Shown: positions 32,995 to 44,829 of the stretch, piece after piece
Layout of the letters: each line of letters starts with the position of its first letter
How positions within the stretch are numbered: the stretch's first letter is position 1
DNA from: Angiostrongylus vasorum
Taxonomy: Eukaryota; Nematoda; Chromadorea; Rhabditida; Metastrongylidae
Direction of reading: 5' to 3'
NCBI GenBank assembly: GCA_018806985.1
Contig: JADANN010000162.1
Location: forward strand, 1,075,501 to 1,139,500
Length of the DNA stretch: 64,000 nt
Notes under the pieces: generated by a model
What the model saw: the letters and a program-made list of their open reading frames with translations, nothing else
Databases searched by the model: none
Told to the model about the DNA's origin: nothing
Position numbers and translations under genes: made by a program

Positions 32995-33791
32995 CTGCCG
33001 CATGGAAACACGACGAGTGCTACGACTTTGACGTCAGCAGCGGTACGTGTTACGGCACTGTTTGGGACTACTTGCAGCACTACAACTTTACGTGCACCCA
33101 CACCGCCATGTGCAGAGGTAAGGGCGGATATCTCGTTGCTCTTTTCAACACGCTGAATGGAACACTTTCTCCTAAAATTCTCGAAATATAGCCATTTTTT
33201 GTGGCAAGAAGAATTCTGCCGCCTGTCTGGTTCTGATTAAACCACTTCGTTATCGGTCGCAATTTGTTAACACTCTAACATTCACATTCATGCGCTTAAA
33301 TATTCTAAGAAACCAATCAATTTTCAATCGTGAAAGAACGAATCAGCATTGATTTCTCTAACTTTACGTCGTATTTTTTTTGGTAGCGTAATATGCATTA
33401 ATTGTATCTATTAAAAGACTCTCTCCTCGCAACGGTTTACCGCCTCGTCGCGGCTGGGAGGTGTTCCTGGGTGTAGGGCTGCGATATAGCGTTCGCACAA
33501 CCAGTGAAGACGGGCTATCCAACTCCAATTATTGTACGACTCTCTATGTTTGCTAATATTTGCTTTTCCATAATAAATGAGGATTCAGTCCTCTCTGTTA
33601 CTCATCAAACCTCATCAAAAAGGAAGGGCTTTTTAAAAGACGAGCTTCGAAGGCGAATAGTCCAGTTACAAGAGAGAATTTCACCGAAGAGCGACGCTTC
33701 CTGGTCCGCTCTTGGTGCTTGTGACGTGGCGTTGGCCGAGTGCTGATCGAAGTTCCCGAAACCACAAGAAACGAAGAAGTGCATTTCCTAA
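32995..33791 (+). pseudogene. PLA2-like pseudogene C, exons 3 and 4
   Basis: Exon 3 (32995-33117) follows an intact acceptor gtcacag and ends at a gtaagg donor. It has one extra A after the codon corresponding to Glu in gene E, which shifts the frame just before the His-Asp pair, and the second Cys of the CC pair reads Arg. Exon 4 (33685-33791) is the right length but its acceptor AG is AC, two cysteines are changed (to Ser and Gly), and TGA interrupts the frame after AEC. The closest relative is gene E, including introns and 3' flank. Exons 1 and 2 are absent. Non-functional with good confidence. Confidence 0.8.
33420..33530 (+). repeat. Repeat R, internally deleted
   Basis: The 5' end (gcaacggtttaccgcctcgt ... 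gtgtagggctgcgata) is joined directly to the 3' end (gcacaaccagtgaagacggg), losing about 290 bp. It lies in the intron of pseudogene C. Confidence 0.7.
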
Positions 33792-34104
33792 AGAAAGACG
33801 TGGGAGGACGTATCTAAACACCTCCAGCACTAAAATTTCTATGCTCAGTTTTTTTAGAAATTCATTTCATTAGTGCCAAAATACCATAATTAGTCGGCTT
33901 TTTCATATCCTCTTGTAGGCTGATTTTTGTTTTACGACCTGTGCTTGACTTTGCCTGTTTGAGTCAACATGGCAAATAAATCTTTTTAGAGCCACTACCA
34001 GTGCATTAGTTCGCGCATTTTTTTTCGCAGTCATCCATACTCCATTTCAATCCGTATGTGTTGGAATGTTTTTGTTTTGGAAAATGGCATCTGAAAAGTC
34101 ATGG

Positions 34105-34215
34105 CGAACTTCTGCGTCGATATGATGCTGGACTTGGCAAAATATGCCGATTATAAAGCATTGGACCCTTCGGTAAGACAAATCTGTGAAATGGTGGTGG
34201 AAATTTTTTTTGCAA
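34105..34215 (+). CDS. Probable saposin-like exon, copy 1
   Basis: A frame without ATG reads NFCVDMMLDLAKYADYKALD, then PSV.QICEMVVE. It matches the copy at 58775 mainly through conservative changes (V/I, D/E, M/V, Y/F). The Cys pair and amphipathic pattern fit a saposin B domain, a lipid-binding fold used by secreted nematode proteins; this assignment is tentative. A possible donor gtaaga falls after LDPS, and an acceptor tttcag lies 50 nt on, so the exon may end there. No other exon of such a gene was found. Confidence 0.4.
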
Positions 34216-34229
34216 ATTTCAGTTGGGTA

Positions 34230-34970
34230 GAAAGGTGAAACCTTTACCTAGCTTTCCTTTATCAGAACTAACGATTGCGCCATCAATGTTCACTAATCAG
34301 AAAACATAGTTCCCTTCTATCTCTTCGTTTTTGTTCATCGCCAAAACGGTCAGCTTAAAGGTTATTGTCCTCTTCTGAAAAGACTTCAACAATCAGCTGG
34401 ATGCATTAAACCACGCATGAACGAAAGCCTCCAACGCTTTATTCCTGTGAAGTACAAGGAAAATCAATGTAACATCATCAAAAGGCTCCCTCAGAAAACG
34501 TTCTTTTTAGGTCAATGGTGAGCCTTCCTTCACTTTGCGGGTATTTTCGAAATAGTTAATACTCTTCCATATTATCGCATGTTACTGTAATAATTATGTC
34601 GACGAACGGCTACACTCACTTTTCACATCATGTGGCAATCTTACTGTGTCAACAGGTTCCCATCTCGTTCATCTTTGCTTGAGCGGTGTCTTTGCGTGTT
34701 GACTTGATGAATGTCTTCACGCATGCTGTAACACGGATGGAAGAATTTGTTTGGAAGAACCAAAACTCTAGAAAACACATGAAGGGTCTTTTGGGCCATT
34801 ATCCTGCACTTCTGTTTCGCGCCATTATGGTAGTCTCCTTTATTTTGTGCTTTAATTCATGTAGATGATCCGAACGTACAACTCAACCTCCACATGGTCG
34901 GAATCGGAACGTTATCACAAGCTCACCTACAGCATGTAACCGTACTGTGTCATCACTATAAACCAGGTTT
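34230..34970. other. No gene recognised; duplicated flank
   Basis: About 34230-34540 aligns loosely with 58900-59190. A 60-codon frame at 34686 has no motif. Nothing further seen. Confidence 0.4.
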
Positions 34971-35520
34971 ATTATTAGTCCACATGAGCTCTCTGCCACG
35001 GATCTCCCTCATATGAGGGATCCCGATAACCGCTTAGTCGCAAGGCTACGTGGGCGCGTCCCCAAGTGGCGGATAGAGGGTCAATCGCGGACCAAAACCG
35101 ACCTTTGCTTCCCTGAGACGCTGGATCCAGGGAGACAGATTCCCTGTTTCTGCTGCGCCGATTTGGTACAGACTCTCTGTACTCGCTAGGCGTGTTCATG
35201 CATGCGTGTGTGGGTGCGTTCTCGCTTATGCGGATCGTATTCCACGAGTCAATTCGGCCAAAAAGCCTGCAATCAACTGACAGGGAAGTATATGGGAGGC
35301 GGTTAGGAGTCACCTCCAACTAATAAGCTCCATGTCCACTCCGGATGAGCCTGGCAAGCTAGCCGTGAGTATCAAAAAAGCTAAAAAACAGTGAAAAGAA
35401 ACTGGCCTCATTCCCCTGACCGCGAAACAGCTCCCAATTTCGCAGCGCTGGGTAGGACGAGTACGGCGAGGCTGCTAAAAATCTCAGGGCCAATGGAAGC
35501 TGGCTGGATTTCGAAGAACT

Positions 35521-36360
35521 ATGGTGACGATCTCTACTTACAATGCGCGTACACTTGCAACCGAGTTCTCGATAGAAGACTTGTTCATGCAAGTAAGAAG
35601 GATAAGGAACGACGTCATCGGCCTGGCCGAGACGAGACGATGCCACCCATTGAACGCCGTCTATGACACCGGAGAAGAACTGTTCCTCGGAACATGCGAC
35701 AGTAGAGGAGTCGGCGTTCTCGTCAACACGAGTTTGTCTATGAACATCGATTCATTCGAACAATTAACAACCAGAATCGCACGTTTACGATTAAAAAGAT
35801 GTGGATCAATTCCGGCTTTGACAATCTTCGTCGTTTAGGCGCCGACCTCAAACTATGACGAAGAAGAAGTCGAAGCGTTCTATATGGACTTGGAGAAGTT
35901 CTACAGTGAAGACCATAGGTTCCTGAAAGTCATCATTGAAGAGTTCAACGTCAAGATTGGACCAAGAAGAACGTCTGAAGAACGCTACATTAGGACCCAC
36001 GGACTAGAATGGAACGAACAGGGTGAGCGGCTGTCTGAGTTTATAATGACGACCAAGACCATACATGGTAACTCGTAATTCCAGAAGCTCCACCCTCAAC
36101 GCTGGACGTGGGAGTCTCCCAATTGAGAGTACTATAACGAAGTAGACCACATCATAGTAAACAGATGGTTTTGCCTAACCGATGTCGCTGTTGTCCCAAA
36201 AATTCTACGCGGGATCAGAACATCGCCTCCTTCGTGCAAGAATTTATTTCTCGCGAAAAAGGAGAAAAAGCCGCTATATTCAAAAGCCGAAGTCCCAGAA
36301 GCACCATAAACTGGGGCTTTTTCAATTCATTAGTCGACTGTTGGGAAGATGCCATTGTCG
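35521..36360 (+). pseudogene. RTE endonuclease domain (copy A)
   Basis: The frame 35521-35838 reads [34 protein letters not shown] and [11 protein letters not shown]: the N and E motifs of an AP endonuclease that nicks target DNA. A TAG at 35836 interrupts it. The domain continues in other frames (VIIEEFNVKIGPRRTSEERY at 35930, FYAGSEHRLLRARIYF at 36205, where the usual SDH is SEH) with more stops. It cannot be translated as one protein. Confidence 0.8.
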
Positions 36361-36369
36361 ATAACATCG

Positions 36370-38260
36370 ACGAAGAATATTATTGGCTCATTCCACATCT
36401 TCACGTTAGCGCTATGAGAGCTGAGAGTTTGAAAGTCACGAAGGGACGTCTCTCTCCAGAAACACTCGAGCTGATACACCAGCGTGGAGTCGCACGAGCT
36501 GCAGGCAACCAGGAACTAACGTCCGAAATTGCAAAACAATGCAGACAGGCAATAAAAGAAGATCTTAGAGAGAGAAGAGCAGCAGTAATGGTCGAAGCTG
36601 CAGAGGCTGGGAAAAGCATTCGCAAAGCCCACCGAAGCTTCGCCAACTACAAGACCAAAATGATTGCACTCTGGCGCCCAGACGGAACAGTTACAGCGTC
36701 CAGAAAGGCAATGGAGAAAAATTATTCACGAATACTACTCGGATCTCTTCGATAGCCACGTCCACCTTCCTTCATATGAAATAAAGGAGGATGGATATGT
36801 TGTACCACCGGTTCTCCCTTCCGAAATCCGACATGCCATTTCGTCGGTGAAAAATCGAACAACACCAGGTCCGGACAGGATAAGACCAGAACGCCTGAAG
36901 AACCTTCCGCCAGTCCTCATAAACACACTGGCTCGGCTCTTCACACGTTACCTGTCCGCATGCAAGGTCCCCTACCCACTGGAAGACCAGCAAGACCGTG
37001 TTATTGTTCAAGAAGGGTGACCTACAGGATATCGGCAACTATCGTCTAATCTTTTTGCTGTCTGTCGTCCACAAAATTTTTAGTCGCGTCATCCTAAACA
37101 GGATTGACAGAACACTGGACGAAGGACAGCCATGTGAGCAAGCAGGGGTTTTGAAAAGGATTTAGTACGATGGATCACATCCACACGGTAACAAGGCTCA
37201 TTGAAGTATCGCGAGAGTACAAAAGACCGCTCTGTCTCACCTTCATCGATTTACAAAAGGCCTTTGATTCAGTCGAGATAGATGCAGTCTTGAAAGCCCT
37301 GGATAGTCAAGGAGTCCCTATTCAGTACCTAAAGATTCTTCATGAGCTGTACAAAAATTTCACAATCAATGTATCACCATTCTACAACGATATTATCATT
37401 GACGTCAAAAGAGGAGTTAGGGAAGGCGATGCCATCTCGCCAAAATAACTTACATCCACCCTCCAGAGCATCATGCGAACATTGGAATGGGATAATATGG
37501 GAGTGAAAGTCGATGGTCGGCAGTTACATCATCTTCGCTTTGCTGATGACATCGTCCCTGTAACACCAAACATTAGCCAGGCGGAACGTATGCTTGCCGA
37601 CTTTGGTGGAGCGTGTGAAAAGATTGGTCTTCGACCAAATCTCACAAAAAACAGTGTTCATGAGGAACGGACTGGTTTCGTATGCCCCATTCACGCTCAA
37701 CGGAACGAATGTCTCCGAATACTCCAGTTATATCTATCCAGGTCGAGAAATCAACATATTGGACGACTTAGCTCCAGAGTTGCGCAGAAGGAAACGAGCG
37801 GCTTGGGGGTGCTTTCAAGAGCATCGAGGATATAGTGAAGAGGGCAAAGAACACCCGACTCCGTGCCCACATTTTCGAGTCAGCGGTACCTCTTGCTTTA
37901 ACATATGCGTCAGAGACCTGGTCGCTCCGTAAGCAGGATGAAAGGTCACTTAGCGTTATTGAACGCGCAGTCGAAAGGGCGATACTAGGAGTATCCCGTT
38001 CCACACAAGTAAGGGAAGGGATCCGAAGCTCCAATCTGCGTCGACGATCAAAAATCAAAGATGCCGTTCTGTACGCCAAGCAATCGAAGATAAGGTGGGC
38101 CGGACACGTAATGCGTATGAATGACAACCGATGGACAAGAGCCGTTAGTGACTGGATTCCTTGGGATGTTAAACGCACTACAGGAAGACCACCGACCCGA
38201 TTGTCACAGTTCTTCACGAAAAGCCTAGAAGAAAGATATGATGCTCGACGAGTCCCCTAG
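36370..38260 (+). pseudogene. RTE reverse transcriptase domain (copy A)
   Basis: Linker AIKEDLRERRAAVMVEAAEA, then SVKNRTTPGPDRIRPERLKN (37.0 kb side), broken at about 37020. It resumes with MDHIHTVTRLIEVSREYKR, the catalytic LTFIDLQKAFDSVEIDAVL, GVREGDAISPK, then HHLRFADDI with the two catalytic Asp. The C-terminus (37835-38260) has LTYASETWSLRKQDERSLSV, AGHVMRMNDNRWTRAV and TTGRPPTRLSQFFT. At least three frameshifts and several stops. The catalytic residues remain visible, so inactivation is fairly recent. Confidence 0.85.
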
Positions 38261-38379
38261 AGCGAGCAGAACCCACTGGACTACTCTTGCACGTAACAGG
38301 GAAAAAAATGGAAGATTTACTTGCGCCCGCTCCAATCACTCGACGATCAACGGGACTACAGGTGATGCAGGTGATACTG

Positions 38380-38980
38380 TTGTTGAGCCCATTTCTTTGT
38401 GAGAGAAGTAAAACGAAGCGTTAAACATGAGAAACTTCGCTTGTTCAGAAGACCTATCAGATATAGGGTGGAAAAAGTTTACGAAAGGAACGGAAAATCG
38501 GATTAGTTCTATATAACTACAATGCGCGCATACTGCGAAATCGAAACGTAGTGAATGAGAAGAACTTACTGCAGAAGTTAACTTCGTATTGCAGAAGGCT
38601 GCTATTATTAGGTAAGCTATTGCTTCCGAGGTTAAAAGACAGTTGGTTTGACAATTATAAGAGATCACACATCTTTGCCACAAAATGGAACATTAACAAA
38701 CGAAATGCGATTCATGTTCTCCGCAGCCTTTAAACGCTTTTTTCCATCAAAGTGGGGATTTGATCAAGCAGAAATAGGATTCTCGAATGTACGATTGATA
38801 TTTGTGCTTGATGAATCTGAGTTAGAAAATTCAAAGGCATTATTTATAAATTCCTCGAAAATTTCCATTTCTAGCAAATTTAGAGAAGGAATGCTATGGA
38901 AAAATTACATTGGCCTTTCGAGGGATGGATAGAATCTCTTCTATAAAATTGTAGAGTCCTCAAGTTCCCAAATGTTATAT
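38380..38980. other. No gene recognised
   Basis: Overlapping frames of 60-115 codons on both strands, AT-rich, no motif. Confidence 0.4.
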
Positions 38981-38987
38981 TTATCGA

Positions 38988-39265
38988 AGGGCGTGAGTAG
39001 CGCAGTGGTTGGAGGCGCCACTGCGACACCCAAGTGGAATCAATCTCCGAGCCCACGGCCCACCAAGCACTGCATCTCCCCGGGGTCGGCAAATTGGTGC
39101 CAAACTTGTCTGGGAGGATAGCAGCACTGGCTCGATACATCGGTAGGCCACCGCGAGTCATTGTAAAAAGGCCATATATGCATTCAATCACCTACAAGCG
39201 ATGCTTAATGAAGTCGAATGCATGGCGCGTCGCTGAGGGATTGATCAACGCCGAGAGCTTTATCA
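38988..39265 (+). repeat. SINE1, full length
   Basis: Head gtgagtagcgcagtggttgg (A-box-like), agtggaatcaatctcc at the B-box position, body cccaccaagcactgcatctc, 3' end gaagtcgaatgcatggcgcg, attgatcaacgccgagagct. About 275 bp. Confidence 0.8.
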
Positions 39266-39269
39266 TTTT

Positions 39270-39890
39270 TTTCATCGGAGACTTGTCACAAGGAACCAAG
39301 AAATTGAATCTGGTGAACTCTATTCAATGACCTCATCTTGTCATAAATAGATAGTAAAAGGTGTGCCTAAGTGTCAAACTTTAGTGTTTAGAGAGAGACA
39401 TTTCTGTATCGGCCTTCATCAATAGTAGTCTCTAGTCGAGAAATGAACTCGTCCAATTAACAATTTTTGTACACAGCGAAGTGCAGAAAATAGATTTTCA
39501 TGGCCTGTGCCCAATACAACACTTTCCTTGAACAACTTGTCTTGGAGTACGAAAAAAGGCATATCAAAAAAGCTGCAAAGCAGATCTATGAATAGGAAAA
39601 CAATACGAAAATAAATGCATTGAGGTCAATACACTTTGTCTAATTTAATTTGCCTGTCACGCACACATCCGACCCCGTCGGTCTCGGCTGTTATGTCTTA
39701 GTGAAGCATACATAGCTTCAAACACTTCCTTTTCTTTCCAATGTTTATAAAAAATATTGCCATTGAAAAAGACGAAAACGTTATTTCTACTATATTTCAG
39801 TGGTCATCAAATTTACTCAGAGAAAAAAGTTGATAATCATCTTTTTGAATTTTACAAAGGGCGTTTTTTGTCTTTTATTTCATAATACCT
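39270..39890. other. No gene recognised
   Basis: AT-rich spacer, no frame above 60 codons with a motif. Confidence 0.45.
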
Positions 39891-39894
39891 GTCG

Positions 39895-40290
39895 TCCTCC
39901 CAACGGTTTCCCGCCTCATCGTGGCTGAGAGGTGTTCCTGGGTGTCGGGCTGCGATGTACATCGGGACGATTTATCCCCCGGCAGGGTCTCCTAAGCTGA
40001 GAAGGAGTCCGGCGTTTCCATCAGGAAGCCCAGCTAGGAGTAAACCAATGCATGAATTTGCCACCGCCCTGGTATCAAACTAGTCGCGTGGCGGCAAATC
40101 TCCCTCTGATCCACAAGAGCAGCAGTTGCCTGTGGTGGTGAAGACATGGGACAGACTTTGGCCAGGCTGACCTCCGGATTCCAGGGAACCACAATGGCTT
40201 AACCAGCAAATTTCCGAAAAATAGAGATTATGCGGTGGCTTGCACAACCAGTGAGAACGGGCCATTCAAGTATCAAGCATCAAGTAAATA
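39895..40290 (+). repeat. Repeat R, full-length reference copy
   Basis: About 395 bp from cctcccaacggtttcccgcc to the tail ttcaagtatcaagcatcaag. Best preserved of the R copies; used as reference for the others. No coding capacity. Confidence 0.8.
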
Positions 40291-40469
40291 ATACCTGTCA
40301 ACACATCTACTGTGCGCATGCGAATACTCCTCGATTTCTATTCCTTTTCCTCGCATTCGTTGTCACCAATATCTTCAAAGATTTCACGTGTTATTTTCGG
40401 CGGGGGCTTGAGGATACCTTCTTTATGAATATAGTATAGTGCTGGTCGAGTGGATTCTTCTTGCAATCT

Positions 40470-40600
40470 TGGAGACTGCCGAGCTAAAGGGGGCTCCCTC
40501 GTGGGATTGGAGGGAGAGCATTCGTGAGCAGTTCGAACCAGAACCTCTCTGGTGGCTTCCTACACTAACAACTGCGCTACCGCTTCTCTCACAAGATCTT
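40470..40600 (-). repeat. tRNA-like SINE head, SINE3-type
   Basis: Minus strand: gcggtagcgcagttgttagt (A-box-like), then ggttctggttcgaactgc (B-box-like) at tRNA spacing. The acceptor stem does not close with its 3' side, so it is read as a SINE head and not as a working tRNA gene. Confidence 0.55.
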
Positions 40601-40879
40601 ACAGATAACTAATCATTTGCAATTCCTTCATTTACTGAAGCTTTACTCATATATTGTCACTGTGCCTTTTTATAAACAATTTCGTCACAAGACGCCTTAA
40701 GTGTTTAGGTGATTCAAAATATCATTGTACTCTAATACATTAGGCCTATTAGCTTTATTCGTGACACATCCATTGACACGTCTAGGTCTTGAAATTTGTG
40801 TCCGAGACCTCTGTGCTATTTTTTCTTGCTTTGGTCTCTTGCCTTCTACTCTTTTGTTATTACTCATAAAATCATTGCT

Positions 40880-41042
40880 TTTACACATTCTTTGGTGACT
40901 AAAAAGGTGACCTTTTCCAATACTAGCCAGCTTCACTGTCTAAAACTGCCAATCAACGGTTTCGACGGCAATAAAATGCCTCCGCTTAGTGCTATAGTTT
41001 GTAAAGGATTCTAATCAGGAGTGCTTCGATTTGTGTTTAAGA
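40880..41042 (+). promoter_or_regulatory. Conserved upstream region of PLA2 gene D
   Basis: Shares ttctttggtgactaaaaa, ggtgac, tgccaatca, acggcaataaaatgcc and ttctaatcaggagtgcttcg with the upstream region of gene A. The TATA-like element of gene A is changed here (gtttgtaaag). Confidence 0.5.
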
Positions 41043-42933
41043 ATGCATTGCCTAGCCGTACTGTGTCTTCTCGAAACCCTTATTATGGTCCATCGCACTC
41101 AGTCGGCGCCTCCAAAGACCGAAACTTTGGCACTGTGGAATTCGGGGAAAGTTGTAGAATGCGAACTCCATTACTCTCCAGTGGTGGGTTTGGCGTTCAA
41201 CTGAAACTATTCAAACGTAATATTTTAACCAGTTCTCATGAAGTTGTCACCTGGAGCAAGTCGTGATTCATCACAAAGGAAACGTTCCTCTTTGTATGTT
41301 TCCTAACCTTTTGATGAGAGCTCATAGTCAACCATCTTACACCACCAAGTAGTTGGCTGAATTTGTTGGCGGACTATTGCTACTGTTGTAATATTTGTAG
41401 GTGTACCTCGGCTATGGCTGCTGGTGCGGATTTGCTCATGAGCACAAGCCTATCGATGAGATTGACAGATACTAGATTTTTGATTTTGATTATTGAACAC
41501 GTAAAGGCTAGTTGCATTCTCGGAGTGGGTGAGAAGTATTATCAGCAAGGCAAAGGCGCAATACCGAATGACCAGCTAAATATGAAGTAGGCCTTGAGAA
41601 CTACCGGTGCTTGGTAGCAGTAATCGTAATGTTGCTCAGAACGAGGCGATGCCTGAGTACTCTCGCGAAATGAACCGACTGGGCAAAACTTTTTGCGTGG
41701 TCGTCTCCAAAAAATAAGTGTGCGGCATCTGATTTTACTGAATACTCCGTTTTTCTAGTGTCATTTATTAATTCCCAGCTTGTTTGCTTACTTTTTTCTT
41801 GATGATGCCTTCGGAAACACAAAACTGGTCTTTCACAACGTAGTAGAAATTTCGTGTTTGATTTCGTTCCCGGACATTTGTGAAGTCACACTTTGCAGTT
41901 GTTTCTTGAACCACCACAAGTGCTATATGGCAGCTCTTAGCAACAAGACTTGCCACGACGCTGTCTGGGAGTCAGTGGACAACTACAAGTGGAAATGTAC
42001 TAACGGCACCGCCGTCTGTAGCGGTAAGTGCAGAAACCTCGTAGCTCGCATCGGTGTTTATTACCAAGAGCTTCCACCAAATTCTTGGAGAAGTAAGAAA
42101 TTCATATTATGAGAGAAATCCTGTCGGTCATCCGATACATTAAATCGCTCGTATAGTGCTTACAACATATTGATATCGCTATTGCTGAATGCAATAACCT
42201 GACTTGAATAGTATTTGAATAGCTCGTTTTTTACCAATCGTAGAAAATCGTTAGACCTAAGCATAAAGTTCTAACTAACTGTTAATAAAGTTCTAACTAA
42301 CTGTTAATCTTCTGGTTGGACAAGATTATTGTTCTCTGGAATAATGAAAGTTGTGCTTGCGCTTTCATACGTGGTCGGCACTTGCCAGCTAAGTATTGCT
42401 TCCTTCTTAAGTTGGCGCGAAATGCTGGCATTGGTTTAGTCTTAAACAGGTTTTTTGGATGGAAATGTCAAACTCTTTGTCAGGTTGGGAGCCTTTTTTA
42501 GCGATGGACCCCGTCGCAGGCTAGCCAGGAAAAAAAATGAGGCAGTAAACTATTGGTTTTCTATTTTTTTTTAATCTTTATTTGACCTGCCATTCACATC
42601 TACTCTTTTGATCCCAGCAATTCTCACATTCTATGCGTTTACCAGTGAAGTAATATGCTTAGTTGTTGATCTTACACTAGTCTTGAACTTCACCAAAGTT
42701 TATTCTTCCATAGAGGATAAGGTTTTAGCTTCCTATTTTCTCACAACTTTTGCTTTGCTAAGATTTAGAATTATCTAAAATAGATGCTTGGGAACCAAAT
42801 AGTCCACTTAAAGGTAAAAATTTCAGAGCACAACCATCGTTGCCAGGCTGCTCTCTGTGCTTGTGACGTAGCGGTGGCCTTGTGCTTGTGGAAGTATCCG
42901 AAACCACAGGAAAGGAAAGGGTGCATCACCTAA
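41043..42933 (+). pseudogene. PLA2-like gene D, four exons, splice donor lost
   Basis: Exons 41043-41183, 41401-41468, 41899-42023 and 42827-42933 have exactly the lengths of gene A and are its closest relative. Signal peptide MHCLAVLCLLETLIMV..., calcium loop YGCWCGFA, active-site segment CFLNHHKCY, and C-terminal ALCACDVAVALCL. Three features point to loss of function: the intron 2 donor GT is AT, so reading through gives a stop within three codons; the second Cys of the CC pair is Phe; and, as in gene A, the calcium-binding Asp is His. The other introns are GT-AG. It could still be transcribed. Confidence 0.75.
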
Positions 42934-42939
42934 GAAAAA

Positions 42940-43440
42940 ATGTCTAGTGGCAGGATCAAAACCTTGCAGCACTATGCTTTCCATAATTAGCTTATTACAT
43001 TGGTTCATCCGATCAGTGCCAAAAATACCACAACTAGACGCCAGCTCCGTACCTTTAACGTGCTCGTATCTTTTTCTGAGTCGTGCTTGATTTTCCTCAT
43101 TCCAACAGCTGCACCATCATTTAAAGTTGAGAAAGAAGTGTGCTAGAATTTTTTTTAAAAACCGACTTTCCTTCAGCCTCATCTATAGATAATCAGTGTA
43201 TTTCCGCCCATTGATTAAACTTCATATGCTGAAGGTTGTTGCTACTATATCATTTCACGCATCCTTTAACAGCTATATGTCACGGTTTGTAACTCGTACG
43301 TGAGGAAATTTTTTCACTCGAAAAATAACACCTGATCGCTTAAGTGTACGTTTTTTGTTGGACACAAAATAATACTACGGGAGTATTAAGGTTCTAAGAT
43401 AAATTAGCAAGGAAATAACAGCATGAATTGTAAGACTCGT
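42940..43440. other. PLA2 D 3' flank, no gene recognised
   Basis: Roughly the first 150 bp aligns with the 3' flank of gene A (gcactatgctttccataatt, tggttcatccgatcagtgcc, accacaactag). Beyond that no coding signal. Confidence 0.5.
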
Positions 43441-43453
43441 TGACGGACATCGT

Positions 43454-43672
43454 TCACGAGTCCCTAGCGACTGCAGAAGATTCTCCTTCTATGTGCTCCC
43501 TCACTGTCATTATCCACGGTGCCGACGTTTTTCCGGGCGAGGCGACGGCTTCCAGTTTGATTTCGTGAAACACAAATGGTTTGCAGATGTGGATATAGGT
43601 GGCTAAGGGGTAGACACGAGGAAGTCCTCCTGTGATGCAGGTGAAAGTGTCCTGAGTAATGTCGGAGACCAC
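43454..43672 (-). CDS. Unassigned 72-codon frame
   Basis: Minus strand, starts MVSDITQDTFTCITGGLPRV, mixed composition with two Cys and a YIHICKPFVFHEIKLE stretch. It looks more protein-like than neighbouring chance frames. No family recognised, and no signal peptide or membrane segment. It could be one exon of a larger gene or a transposon piece. Low confidence that it is real. Confidence 0.25.
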   Translation of the reverse strand: MVSDITQDTFTCITGGLPRVYPLATYIHICKPFVFHEIKLEAVASPGKTSAPWIMTVREHIEGESSAVARDS

Positions 43673-43849
43673 TTTACTGCTTTCTTTCCTGTTGCTGTTA
43701 TTGCATCACACTGTATCAATGGCCCATCGATGTTTCGCTTTGCTGTGGACGCCGGATATACTGGCTAGTGGCACCCTCACTCTATCCTTCTTAGATAAAT
43801 GTGGATCGCATTCGGTGGAAAGGAATTCGAATTGTCTCTTTTATACTTA

Positions 43850-44240
43850 CTTGGATACTTGGATGGCCGGTCTTCACTAGTTGTACGGACCCCAGCATAA
43901 TTTCCACTGTTTTGGAATTTTCTTGGTGTAGCCACTGTGGTTCCCTGGAATACAGAGGTCAGCCTGACCAAAGTCTTCCCCAGGTCTTCACCACTATGGG
44001 CAGTCGCAGCCTTTGTGGATCAGAGCGATATTTGCCACCACGCAACTACTTTGATACCAGGACAGTGGTGGAGCCTGGTATCGGTTTACACTTGGATGGG
44101 CTCTCTAATGGAAACGCCCGACTCATTCTCAGCATGGGGTTTCTTGCCAAATGAATTCCTCCGCTGTACATCGCAGGTCAACACCCAGGAACACCTTCCA
44201 GCCACGATGAGGCTTAAACCGTTTGGAGGTCTCTGTCTCT
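43850..44240 (-). repeat. Repeat R, full-length copy
   Basis: Reverse complement of R: the tail ttacttggatacttggatgg, ggttccctggaatacagagg, gatatttgccaccacgcaac, then agccacgatgaggcttaaac near the 5' end. About 390 bp. Confidence 0.8.
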
Positions 44241-44329
44241 TATACATACATCCCAAACAATTGATTACGGCATTTCGCCAAGTCAAAAAGGACTTTAACA
44301 AACTTCGCTAACAATAATCAATAATTTTC

Positions 44330-44430
44330 TGGACGAATAAGTTGCGGCGAGGTTGGTAAAGAAATCTTTCATTAGGCTAGTGTTTCGGCGCCTTGCCCGT
44401 CCTCAAAGCCGCGATGATCCGATTCGATTG
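44330..44430 (-). mobile_element. PLE-like tail, second subfamily
   Basis: Minus strand gcggctttgaggacgggcaa, ggcgccgaaacactagcc keeps the order TTGAGGA ... GAAAC of the hammerhead-like tails, diverged. No coding part. Confidence 0.45.
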
Positions 44431-44487
44431 TCCATAGCTGGATTCGTTATCCCATCAACTATTTAAAAATCGAGTAGAGTGGGAGTA

Positions 44488-44765
44488 ACGGCGAGTGTGG
44501 CGCAGTGGTCGGAGGTGCCCTGCAACACACACACGTGGAACCGATCCCCCGCGTCCGTGGCCCACCAAACCTTCCATCTCTCCGGGATCGGCAAATTGGT
44601 GCCAGACTTGTCTCGGAGGATAGTAGCACTGACTCGATACATCGGTAGGCCACTGCGAATCATTGTAAAGGCCAGATATGCATCCAATCATCTCCAAACG
44701 ATGCTTAATAAAGTAGAATGCATGGCGCATCCCTCAGGTATTGATCAACGCCGAGAGCTTTCCAT
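44488..44765 (+). repeat. SINE1, full length
   Basis: gtgtggcgcagtggtcggag head, cgtggaaccgatccc at the B-box position, ggcaaattggtgccagactt body, and gtagaatgcatggcgcatcc, tgatcaacgccgagagcttt 3' end. About 275 bp; one of the best copies. Confidence 0.8.
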
Positions 44766-44829
44766 TTTTTTATTTTCTTAGAGTGGGAGCACCGCTCGAA
44801 CGCAGAACTCCACTCAGCGAAGGATGGCA

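Larger units (their letters stand above)
34977..38375 (+). mobile_element. RTE retrotransposon copy A, nearly full length, inactivated
   Basis: Starts near gtccacatgagctctctgcc with a small palindrome (ccctcatatgaggg), a 5' UTR shared with the copies at 22105 and 61628, one long broken ORF2 (apurinic endonuclease then reverse transcriptase), a short 3' UTR and a 3' end of short tandem units (caggtgatgcaggtgat). About 3.4 kb, the size expected for RTE elements. No target-site duplication could be defined by eye. Confidence 0.85.

Noticed and set aside
32892..33191. Intact 99-residue PLA2 from pseudogene C
   Set aside because: The open frame crosses a splice acceptor and SINE2 sequence and only stays open because of the one-base insertion in exon 3; exon 4 is also broken.
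40486..40592. Functional tRNA gene
   Set aside because: Internal promoter boxes are good, but the acceptor stem does not pair and a SINE-like body follows, so it is listed as a SINE head.
42344..42501. Alternative C-terminal exon of PLA2 gene D (NNESCACAF frame)
   Set aside because: The genuine exon 4 with ALCACDVAV was found at 42827, and the matching segment in gene A has a stop in this frame.
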